From Exiguobacterium aestuarii (GTDB lineage Bacteria; Bacillota; Bacilli; Exiguobacteriales; Exiguobacteriaceae): DNA of 64,000 bases. Below the pieces are notes generated by a model. The model did no database searches. It was not told the DNA's origin and was given only the letters and a program-made list of their open reading frames with translations. Each line of letters begins with the position of its first letter. Position 1 is the stretch's first letter. Shown here piece by piece: positions 17,920 through 25,162 of the stretch. Both the position numbers and the translations under genes were made by a program. The stretch spans positions 558,001-622,000 of the forward strand of contig NZ_JAIVAC010000001.1 in NCBI RefSeq assembly GCF_020171655.1. Direction: 5' to 3'.

Positions 17920-18794
17920 TATTTCAGCGGCATTCGATTCTCATCGAACGTAAAGCCTTCTCCGCCCACTTCATAGACGTGATGGAATGTGACGAACGCA
18001 TGGGGATCGATCTGTTTGACGATCGTCTTCAAGCGATTCACTTCATTTCGCCCGACGACGACGTACAGCACTTCAAGTTCACGGTTCGAATAGCCACCTT
18101 TGGCAAGTAGTCTTGTCGTGCCGCGATTCATCGTCGCATGAATACCGTCGGCGATGGCAGTCCGGTGGTCGCTGATGATCATCGCCGCCTTACCGGCATA
18201 CGTTCCTTCTTGCATTGAGTCGATGACACGTGCCCCGATGTAAACGGCGAGAAGCGTATACATCGCCTCGCGGATATCGAGATACGTCAAACTGAGAACG
18301 ATGACAAAGAAGTCAAAGATGAGGAACGTCTTTCCGATCGACCAGCCGATATAGCGTTGTACGAGTCGCGCGATGATATCGACGCCACCAGTCGTTCCGC
18401 CATTGTTAAAGATGATTCCGAGTCCGACTCCGATAAAGAGACCGGCAAACAAACTTGCGAGCACCATGTCATCCGTTAGGTCGATGACGAGTGTAGAATA
18501 TTTAGCGATGAGTGCATACCAAAGTGAAAATGAGAACGTCCCGATAAGTGTATAGACGAAAGTCGTTCGCCCTAACAACTTATAACTCATGAAAAAGAGT
18601 GGGATATTTAACGCCAAGTTCGTGATGGAAGGCGAGATATCAAAGAGACCCCGAAGAATCAAGGTGATCCCGGTGAACCCCCCCTCTGCCAAGTTGTTTT
18701 GGACGTTGAAGTGATAAACGCCGAATGCAAAAATAAAAGAACCTATTAAGATGAAAATAATATTTCGAACACGAATCGGTAATTGTACCGTCAT
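17919..18794 (-). CDS. YitT family membrane protein (DUF161 plus DUF2179), YpjC-like
   Basis: The 291-residue protein has five to six hydrophobic segments in the first two thirds, including GSFIFAFGVYHFNVQNNLAE and a GLGIIFNNGGTTGGVDIIAR loop typical of YitT, then a soluble C-terminal DUF2179 domain (about 205-285) with GTTRLLAKGGYSNRELEVL. B. subtilis has a member of this family, YpjC, in the qcr-bshB1 interval, so this may be its counterpart in inverted orientation. The role is unknown. The ATG at 18794 lies six bases after GGGAGGTG; the longer GTG start overlaps that site and is unlikely. Confidence 0.85.
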   Translation of the reverse strand: MTVQLPIRVRNIIFILIGSFIFAFGVYHFNVQNNLAEGGFTGITLILRGLFDISPSITNLALNIPLFFMSYKLLGRTTFVYTLIGTFSFSLWYALIAKYSTLVIDLTDDMVLASLFAGLFIGVGLGIIFNNGGTTGGVDIIARLVQRYIGWSIGKTFLIFDFFVIVLSLTYLDIREAMYTLLAVYIGARVIDSMQEGTYAGKAAMIISDHRTAIADGIHATMNRGTTRLLAKGGYSNRELEVLYVVVGRNEVNRLKTIVKQIDPHAFVTFHHVYEVGGEGFTFDENRMPLK

Positions 18795-18855
18795 TAGGTT
18801 CACCTCCCCTTAGATAGAGTACTCGAAAAACAGTTCGATTGACTACCCTGAACAT

Positions 18856-18884
18856 ATGACATTCAGAAACGAGTCGGCTATACT
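18856..18884 (+). promoter_or_regulatory. Sigma-A promoter of bshB1-bshA-cca-birA
   Basis: ATGACA (18856-18861) and TATACT (18879-18884) are 17 bases apart, each one mismatch from consensus, just before the bshB1 ribosome binding site. Confidence 0.75.
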
Positions 18885-18906
18885 TTTCAAAGAAGAGGTG
18901 ATGTAA

Positions 18907-19590
18907 ATGAAAGTAGTAGCCATCGGGGCACATCCAGATGATATCGAGATTGGGATTGCAGGGATGACCGCCCAATGGACGAAAGAGAAGATTGAGGTCG
19001 TATACGTCGATTTGACGAGAGCGGAACTTTCTTCAAATGGTGATGTAGAAACGAGACAACAAGAAGCCAGTATGGCAGATGACGTGCTTGGTGTCCGTCG
19101 AATCAATCTCGGATTTAAAGACCGGGGAATTGACGGGGGAGAAGAACAGCTCAAGGCAATCGTCTCCTTGATTCGACGTGAGCGTCCAACGCACTTATTG
19201 TATCCATATGAAGTCGACCGCCATCCCGACCATGCGGCATGCGCTTATCTCGTGACAGAGGCGTTATTCAACGCGGGTATTCGAAAATATTTACCGGAGC
19301 TTCCGGCATATCGACCAGAAAGTGTGTATCAATATATGATCAATGCACATGTCGAGCCGGATGTATGCGTTGATATTAGTGACACGATTGAAGTGAAGAC
19401 ACGGGCACTCCAATGTTACGCTAGCCAGTTCACTCCAGTCGATGGGGTGAAAACACCGCTCACCGATGCATACGTGGAACGGGTCATTGCCCGTGAACGC
19501 CATTTTGGGAGTTTGATTGGCGTGTCGTATGCGGAAGGGTTGAAACGGGTGCGACCGTATGTCGTCAAACGGGCAGGTGAGCTCACATGA
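18907..19590 (+). CDS. bshB1: N-acetyl-alpha-D-glucosaminyl L-malate deacetylase, bacillithiol synthesis
   Basis: BshB1 removes the acetyl group from GlcNAc-malate, the second step of bacillithiol synthesis. The LmbE/PIG-L zinc motif AIGAHPDDIEIG is at residues 5-16, and the second metal segment HPDHAA lies at about 100. The 227-residue length is normal. The stop overlaps the start of bshA (ATGA), the conserved bshB1-bshA pair. Bacillithiol is the low-molecular-weight thiol of Bacillales, which supports the taxonomic guess. The dapB, mgsA and mazG-type genes that precede it in B. subtilis are absent. Confidence 0.95.
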   Translation: MKVVAIGAHPDDIEIGIAGMTAQWTKEKIEVVYVDLTRAELSSNGDVETRQQEASMADDVLGVRRINLGFKDRGIDGGEEQLKAIVSLIRRERPTHLLYPYEVDRHPDHAACAYLVTEALFNAGIRKYLPELPAYRPESVYQYMINAHVEPDVCVDISDTIEVKTRALQCYASQFTPVDGVKTPLTDAYVERVIARERHFGSLIGVSYAEGLKRVRPYVVKRAGELT

Positions 19591-20708
19591 CGTATCGAAT
19601 CGGAATTCTTTGTTATCCATCTGTCGGTGGTTCGGGGATTTTAGCGACGGAACTCGGCATGAAGCTTGCGGACCGAGGACATGACGTTCATTTCATTACG
19701 AGTAGTATGCCGTTTCGTTTGAACGCCTATCATCCGAATATCACGTTCCACCAAGTCGAAATCAACCAATATTCAGTCTTTCGCTATCCACCGTACGATA
19801 TGACACTCTCCGCGAAAATTGCGAGTGTCATCCAGTCGTTCGGGCTCGATGTCATTCATGCGCATTATGCCGTACCACATGCCGTGTGTGCCGCGCTCGG
19901 TCGGGAGATGGCCGGTGTGAAGACGCCGATCGTCTCGACGCTACACGGAACCGATATCACCGTTCTCGGTGAGGATGAGGAATTGAAACCGGCGATTTTA
20001 TATGGGTTGCGCCAATCCAACGCGATTACTGCCGTCTCGCACAGTTTGAAACGGGAGACGGAGGAGCGGATTGCTAGCAATTTGCCGATTCAAGTCATTC
20101 ACAACTTTATTGATGAATCGGTGTACACTCCACAATTCGACCCAACCTTACGGGAACGATACGGCTTGACGATAGACGACCGGGTCGTGATCCATATTTC
20201 AAACTTCCGTCCCGTCAAACGCGTCGACCTCGTCCTCGAGGCGTTCGACAAGATGGACGTTCCAAATAAAAAACTGTTACTCGTCGGAGACGGCCCGCTC
20301 ATGGGTGCCATGCGCCGCCTCGTGACGGAGATGGGTCTTGAAGATCAAGTCATCTTTGCCGGGAAACAAGAGCAAGTCGCTGCACTGCTCTCCATTAGTG
20401 ACGTCCATGTTCTCTTATCAGACAAAGAGGCGTTCGGACTTGTGGCACTCGAGGCGATGGCAACGGGAGTCCCGTCGGTCGTCAGTGACGCCGGCGGACT
20501 ACCTGAAGTGATCACGGACGGTGAGGACGGGTTCGTCGTTCCACGAGGCGATGCAATGAAAGCCGCTATGGCCATGCAACAGCTGTTGACAGACGCAACG
20601 TTACAGGAGCGTTTCAGACAAAACGGGTTGGTGAAATCGAAACGATTCGCCTCACAAGACATCGTGACACAATATGAACGCTTGTATGAACAGGTGGTGA
20701 CATCATGA
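19587..20708 (+). CDS. bshA: N-acetyl-alpha-D-glucosaminyl L-malate synthase, bacillithiol synthesis
   Basis: BshA is a GT4 glycosyltransferase that joins UDP-GlcNAc to L-malate, the first step of bacillithiol synthesis. Visible signatures are GILCYPSVGGSGILATELG at residues 4-22, HAHYAVPHA, STLHGTDIT and the nucleotide-sugar motif DKEAFGLVALEAMATGVP with VSDAGGLPE. Length 373 is typical. It is tightly coupled to bshB1 and cca by four-base overlaps at both ends. Confidence 0.96.
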   Translation: MTYRIGILCYPSVGGSGILATELGMKLADRGHDVHFITSSMPFRLNAYHPNITFHQVEINQYSVFRYPPYDMTLSAKIASVIQSFGLDVIHAHYAVPHAVCAALGREMAGVKTPIVSTLHGTDITVLGEDEELKPAILYGLRQSNAITAVSHSLKRETEERIASNLPIQVIHNFIDESVYTPQFDPTLRERYGLTIDDRVVIHISNFRPVKRVDLVLEAFDKMDVPNKKLLLVGDGPLMGAMRRLVTEMGLEDQVIFAGKQEQVAALLSISDVHVLLSDKEAFGLVALEAMATGVPSVVSDAGGLPEVITDGEDGFVVPRGDAMKAAMAMQQLLTDATLQERFRQNGLVKSKRFASQDIVTQYERLYEQVVTS

Positions 20709-21844
20709 CAGAATGGGAGTATGCAAAACAGATCATTGAGACGATTGAACGACATGGCGGCGAGGCGTATATCGTCGGTGGAGCCGTTCGGGACTATGTC
20801 CTTGGGAATTTGCCCGATGATATCGATTTGGCCACGTCCCTCTTCCCGGAAGAAGTGATGGCACTGTTCCCGAAATCGGTCCCGACCGGTATCGAACATG
20901 GAACGGTCACGGTCATCATCGACCATCATCCGTTCGAAGTGACGACATTCCGGTCGGAAGGATCATATTCAGATTCAAGACGTCCGGACCATGTCGCACT
21001 CGGTGTATCGCTCGAAGAAGACATGTTACGTCGTGACTTCACAATGAACGCGATGGCGTTTCATGACGGACAAGTCGTCGATTTATTCGGAGGGCAACAC
21101 GATCTAGATGAACGCATCATTCGCACGGTCGGGAGTCCTTTCGAGCGGTTTGGTGAAGATGCCCTTCGCATCATGCGTGCGCTCCGTTTCATGTCTCAGC
21201 TCGACTTCACGTTACACGAAGAATTGCGTCACGCAGCGAGTTCACTTAGTCACAAACTTGAACAAATCGCAATGGAACGCATCGCAATCGAGTTTGAGAA
21301 ATTGTTGACGGGACCGGCCTATCGAAAAGCGTTAGCAGAGATGGTCGAGCTCGGCATCCATCGTCATCTACCGAATGTGACGACCGAACTGATGCAACGG
21401 GTGCAACAAGATGATCGCACTCCAGTGAATGCGGTCAGTGGGTGGGCCATCTTCCTCTATCACGCAAAAGATGAGGCATGGCTACTGCCATGGAAACGAT
21501 CGAATGCAATCAAGCGGGAGGCTCGAGTGCTTGCGCAGCTCTGTGAGACCGGACTCGATGTGATGACGGTTTACACGACGGATGAGCGGACTCTCTCGAC
21601 TTATTTTAAAATGAATGGTGAACCAGACCGCAGTCGTGAACTGAAGGAGTCACTCCCAATCCAGTCCCGCCAAGAACTGAAATTCAATGGACGGGATGCG
21701 CTTGAACTCGGTGCGACAGGCGAGGCGATCAAGCATCTATTGCTTGATCTCGAACGACGTGTCATTTCACAAGAGATTCCGAATCACGGGACCGTATTAA
21801 AAGAGGAGGCGAGACGATGGCTTCAACGCGCGGGCGTGTCTTGA
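20705..21844 (+). CDS. cca: CCA-adding tRNA nucleotidyltransferase
   Basis: Cca adds or repairs the 3' CCA end of tRNAs. It is a class II enzyme of 379 residues with the nucleotidyltransferase signature GGAVRDYVLG at 25-34 followed by the catalytic aspartates in DDIDLATS, the metal and flexible-loop region and RRDFTMNAMA. The C-terminal body and tail domains are helical. Four-base overlap with bshA and 28-base overlap with birA show a tight operon, in the same order as B. subtilis. Confidence 0.96.
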   Translation: MTEWEYAKQIIETIERHGGEAYIVGGAVRDYVLGNLPDDIDLATSLFPEEVMALFPKSVPTGIEHGTVTVIIDHHPFEVTTFRSEGSYSDSRRPDHVALGVSLEEDMLRRDFTMNAMAFHDGQVVDLFGGQHDLDERIIRTVGSPFERFGEDALRIMRALRFMSQLDFTLHEELRHAASSLSHKLEQIAMERIAIEFEKLLTGPAYRKALAEMVELGIHRHLPNVTTELMQRVQQDDRTPVNAVSGWAIFLYHAKDEAWLLPWKRSNAIKREARVLAQLCETGLDVMTVYTTDERTLSTYFKMNGEPDRSRELKESLPIQSRQELKFNGRDALELGATGEAIKHLLLDLERRVISQEIPNHGTVLKEEARRWLQRAGVS

Positions 21845-22779
21845 CGTTATTACAAAATGGGGAAGTATGGAGCGGACAAGAATTGGCGCGCCAATTGAAT
21901 ATTTCACGTACCGCTATTTGGAAGCACATTGAAACGTTGAAGCAAGACGGATATGCGATCCATACAATCCCCCGTAAAGGATATCAACTGATTGAACAGA
22001 GTGACCGTCTGGATGAACCAGCATTTGTCTCATTCCGTAAAGGTCGATTCGGTCAGACGGTCCATGCGTATGAACAAGTCGATACGACACAACGAATCGC
22101 CCATGAATTGGCGCAACAGCATGTGTCGGAAGGAACGATTGTCATCAGTGAAGAACAGACTGCCGGACGAGGACAACTCGGTCGTCATTGGCATAACCCA
22201 AAACATGTCAATATTGCGGCGAGCATCATCTTAAGACCGGATTTGCCGATTCGAGATGCATCGAAACTCACGTTGATGGCAGCGAGTGCATTCGCACGGG
22301 CGCTCAACCATCAAAATCTTGATGTCATGATCAAGTGGCCGAATGATTTATTATTGAATGGGAAGAAAATCGGTGGCATTTTGACAGAGATGCAGACGGA
22401 GGGTGATCGGATTCAGGCTGTCATCCTAGGGTTCGGGATGAACGTCAATGGTGAGGAGATTCCAGACGAGTTAGCTCATCGGGCCACTTCTCTTTATCTA
22501 GAGACCGGAAAGCGATTCCGTCGAAGTGAACTGTTGGCTGAACTACTGGCTGAACTTGAAGTCGAATATGACCGATTCCTCGAAAGTGGTTTTGATCCAA
22601 TCCGGATCAATTGGATGCAACATGCCGCCTACTTGAATGAAAAAGTCACGTTGAACGCTTCTCGTACTTCTCGTACAGGGGTCATGCGAGGGATTTCCGA
22701 AGAGGGCGCATTGCTTCTTGAAGAAGAAGGAAAGGTTGAACCCGTCTACTCTGCTGAGATTGCAGTGTGGAATGATTGA
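21817..22779 (+). CDS. birA: Bifunctional biotin--protein ligase and biotin operon repressor
   Basis: BirA attaches biotin to acceptor proteins and, with its N-terminal helix-turn-helix, can repress biotin genes. The HTH reads GQELARQLNISRTAIWKHIETLKQDG (residues 20-45, split by family positions), and the ligase domain has the GRGQLGRHW motif at 117-125 and IKWPNDLLLNGKKIGGIL. Because the HTH is intact, this is the regulatory form. The start overlaps cca by 28 bases. No biotin synthesis gene is in the window. The panB promoter overlaps its 3' end. Confidence 0.95.
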   Translation: MASTRGRVLTLLQNGEVWSGQELARQLNISRTAIWKHIETLKQDGYAIHTIPRKGYQLIEQSDRLDEPAFVSFRKGRFGQTVHAYEQVDTTQRIAHELAQQHVSEGTIVISEEQTAGRGQLGRHWHNPKHVNIAASIILRPDLPIRDASKLTLMAASAFARALNHQNLDVMIKWPNDLLLNGKKIGGILTEMQTEGDRIQAVILGFGMNVNGEEIPDELAHRATSLYLETGKRFRRSELLAELLAELEVEYDRFLESGFDPIRINWMQHAAYLNEKVTLNASRTSRTGVMRGISEEGALLLEEEGKVEPVYSAEIAVWND

Positions 22780-22804
22780 TGAAAGCGAGACCATCGACTA
22801 TACT
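22776..22804 (+). promoter_or_regulatory. Sigma-A promoter of panBCD
   Basis: TTGATG (22776-22781) and TATACT (22799-22804) are exactly 17 bases apart. The -35 overlaps the birA stop codon. A leader of roughly 190 bases would precede panB. Confidence 0.75.
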
Positions 22805-22811
22805 TAATGTG

Positions 22812-22990
22812 TCGGACGCTATCAGTTTTTGAAGTGTACCGCGCTTGCAGACTGTCACAATCAGTTGTCTGCCTTGATCATTTTGACAGGGACAGAAGGA
22901 CACTACTCATGAAAACCATGAAATTGTTTTTCGTGCGCCTTCTTGCCAACCGTGTAAGAAGGCGTTTATTCTTTCCTGTCTCCACGTTTA
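22812..22990 (+). promoter_or_regulatory. Structured leader of panBCD (candidate cis-regulatory RNA)
   Basis: No gene is convincing here, but inverted repeats are dense. GCAGAC (22847-22852) pairs with GTCTGC (22867-22872). CATGAAAA (22908-22915) pairs with TTTTCGTG (22928-22935). CGCCTTCTT (22936-22944) pairs perfectly with AAGAAGGCG (22956-22964) and is followed by TTTATTCTTT, like a weak terminator. GACAGG (22885-22890) can pair with CCTGTC (22975-22980), which would enclose the last two hairpins as a closing helix. A conserved RNA called the Pan motif is known upstream of panB in some Firmicutes; whether this is a member cannot be settled by eye. Confidence 0.5.
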
Positions 22991-23003
22991 GGAGGAGAAA
23001 CAG

Positions 23004-23837
23004 ATGCACACGATGACTTCATTATTGAAAAAGATGAACGAGCAAGAAAAGCTCGTCATGTTGACGGCGTATGATTACCCGTCAGCCAAACTTGCCGAAG
23101 CGGCAGGGGTCGATTTGATTTTGGTCGGCGATTCTCTTGGGATGGTCGTCCTCGGGTATGACTCGACGATCCCGGTGACGACAGAAGATATGCTTCACCA
23201 TTCGAAGGCAGTACGCCGTGGAGCGAAAAACACATTTGTCGTGGTGGATATGCCATTTGCGACATACCATGGTGATTTTGACCGAACACTTCAGGCTGCG
23301 TCCCGTCTCTTCCAAGAAGGACATGCGGATGCGATCAAACTAGAAGGTGCGGGTGAAGTTCTTCAGACGATTGAACGACTCACTCAAGTAGGAATGCCTT
23401 GTGTTGCCCATCTAGGGTTGACCCCGCAATCGGTCGGTGTGCTAGAAGGGTATAAAGTGCAAGGGAAATCCCTTGAGGCGGCAGAGACACTGCTTCAAGA
23501 TAGCTTGGCTGCCGAACGTGCCGGTGCGAAAATGCTCGTCCTTGAGTGTGTACCGCATCAGTTGGCGAAACGAATCGCAGAAGAGTTGACGATTCCAGTT
23601 ATCGGAATCGGTGCCGGGGCAGAGGTAGACGGACAAGTACTCGTCTATCATGACGTGTTGAAATATGGCGTGGACCGCTTACCGAAATTCGTTCAGGCAT
23701 ATGCCGACGTGAATGAAGTGGCGACAGATGCCATCCGCTCTTATGTGGAAGAGACGAAAACTGGACAATTCCCGCTTGAACGTCACACGTTCACGATGGA
23801 TGAGTCATTGCTCGACTCGCTGTATGGAGGAAAATGA
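23004..23837 (+). CDS. panB: 3-methyl-2-oxobutanoate hydroxymethyltransferase (ketopantoate hydroxymethyltransferase)
   Basis: PanB makes ketopantoate from 2-oxoisovalerate and methylenetetrahydrofolate, the first committed step toward pantothenate and coenzyme A. The sequence [19 protein letters not shown], then [16 protein letters not shown] with the metal-binding aspartates, and [19 protein letters not shown] are family hallmarks. Length 277 is usual. AGGAGGAGAAACAG precedes the ATG. It overlaps panC by a few bases. First gene of panBCD. Confidence 0.97.
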   Translation: MHTMTSLLKKMNEQEKLVMLTAYDYPSAKLAEAAGVDLILVGDSLGMVVLGYDSTIPVTTEDMLHHSKAVRRGAKNTFVVVDMPFATYHGDFDRTLQAASRLFQEGHADAIKLEGAGEVLQTIERLTQVGMPCVAHLGLTPQSVGVLEGYKVQGKSLEAAETLLQDSLAAERAGAKMLVLECVPHQLAKRIAEELTIPVIGIGAGAEVDGQVLVYHDVLKYGVDRLPKFVQAYADVNEVATDAIRSYVEETKTGQFPLERHTFTMDESLLDSLYGGK

Positions 23838-24667
23838 TGAAGATTGTATCAACAGTTGAAGAGTTACGTCACACGTTGCCAACGGATCAAACGATTGGTT
23901 TTGTGCCAACGATGGGATATTTGCATGAAGGACATATGAGTCTCGTTGAGAACGCACGACGTGAGAATGACGTCGTTGTCATGAGTATTTTCGTTAATCC
24001 GACTCAGTTCGGTCCGAACGAAGACCTCGACCGATATCCTCGTGACTTCGAACGAGATGAAAAATTGGCACGAGAAGCCGGTGTCGATCTTCTCTTCTAT
24101 CCGACGACGGAGACGATGTACCCGCTTGATATGGCGCGCGTCACTGTTCGCCAAGGGGCAAATGTCTTATGTGGGGCGAGTCGTCCCGGCCATTTTGATG
24201 GTGTGTTGACAATCGTCTCGAAATTATTTAACCTTGTTCAACCGACCCGTGCTTATTTCGGTCTGAAAGATGCCCAGCAAGTGGCACTCATCGAAGGGTA
24301 CGTCCGAGACTATTTTGTCCCGGTCGAGATTCGACGCTGTCCGATTATTCGTGAGGAGACAGGACTAGCCAAATCTTCTCGGAACGTATATTTGTCAGAC
24401 GTTGAAAAAGAAGAAGCGAGTCAAATCTTTAAAGCGTTGACGACAGCGAGAGAAACACTTGAGGCAGGTCATGATCTTGAACAAGTGAAGCAACGACTGA
24501 TCGAACGATTACACGAGATTCCGAACAGTCAGATCGACTATGTCGAACTCGTTGACTACCCGACGCTTGCTGACGCTTCAAGCGATTCGAAAGAAATATT
24601 GATGGCGGTGGCCGTTCAGTTTGAGCGAGCCCGATTGATTGATAATGTGATTTGGAAGAAGGGATGA
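23837..24667 (+). CDS. panC: Pantothenate synthetase
   Basis: PanC joins pantoate and beta-alanine with ATP via a pantoyl adenylate. Motifs include [15 protein letters not shown] (the HIGH-like site, about residues 22-36), [19 protein letters not shown], and the KMSKS-like region [12 protein letters not shown]. Two adjacent ATGs (23834 and 23837) follow GGAGG; the second has the better six-base spacing and gives 276 residues. It lies between panB and panD with overlaps, so the three genes are co-translated. Confidence 0.97.
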
Positions 24668-24672
24668 ATCCA

Positions 24673-25056
24673 ATGATTCGTACATTTATGCACGCAAAGC
24701 TTCATAAAGCAACAGTGACAGAAGCAAACTTACACTACGTCGGTTCGATTACAATCGATGAGGATTTGATGGATGCAGTCGGCATCATGGAAAATGAACA
24801 TGTGCACATCACGAACAACCATAATGGCGCTCGTATCGAGACGTATGTCATCAAAGGCGAACGTGGTTCTGGTGTGATTTGTTTAAACGGTGCGGCAGCA
24901 AGACATTTCCAGGTCGGTGATGTTGTCATCATCATGGCGTACGGTCAAATGACTGCAGAAGAAGCGAAAACGCATCGTCCAAAAGTAGCCGTATTGAACG
25001 AGCAAAACGAGGTCGATCAACTTCTTTACGAAGAAATCGCTCACACGATTTTATAA
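24673..25056 (+). CDS. panD: Aspartate 1-decarboxylase proenzyme
   Basis: PanD makes beta-alanine from aspartate using a pyruvoyl group formed by self-cleavage. The cleavage site is Gly24-Ser25 in YVGSITID, and the catalytic Lys9 and Arg-containing region [22 protein letters not shown] are present. The ATG at 24673 gives the family-standard 127 residues and is nine bases after AGAAGGG; an upstream ATG (24664) has no spacing for a ribosome binding site. It overlaps neither panC nor the terminator that closes the operon. Confidence 0.97.
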
Positions 25057-25062
25057 AACATT

Positions 25063-25094
25063 CGGGGGTGTCGACAAAGGCATCCCCGTTTTTT
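25063..25094 (+). terminator. Rho-independent terminator of panBCD
   Basis: CGGGGGTG and CATCCCCG pair across TCGACAAAGG, followed by TTTTTT. Confidence 0.9.
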
Positions 25095-25162
25095 CGTCGT
25101 TCGTTCTATGGTAAGATGAGACAGACAGAAAGCACGAGCGTGCCTAAGATGGGATGGATGTT

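Noticed and set aside
22833-22843. AAGTGTACCGCG in the panB leader resembles the T-box core TGGTACCGCG.
   Set aside because: One base is missing, no AGTA-type stem I or specifier region and no antiterminator pairing were found, and panB is not an amino-acid-charging gene.
22807-23016. An open frame of 69 codons across the panB leader.
   Set aside because: No ribosome binding site, odd composition (rich in Arg and Cys), and it lies over stable hairpins; it reads as non-coding.
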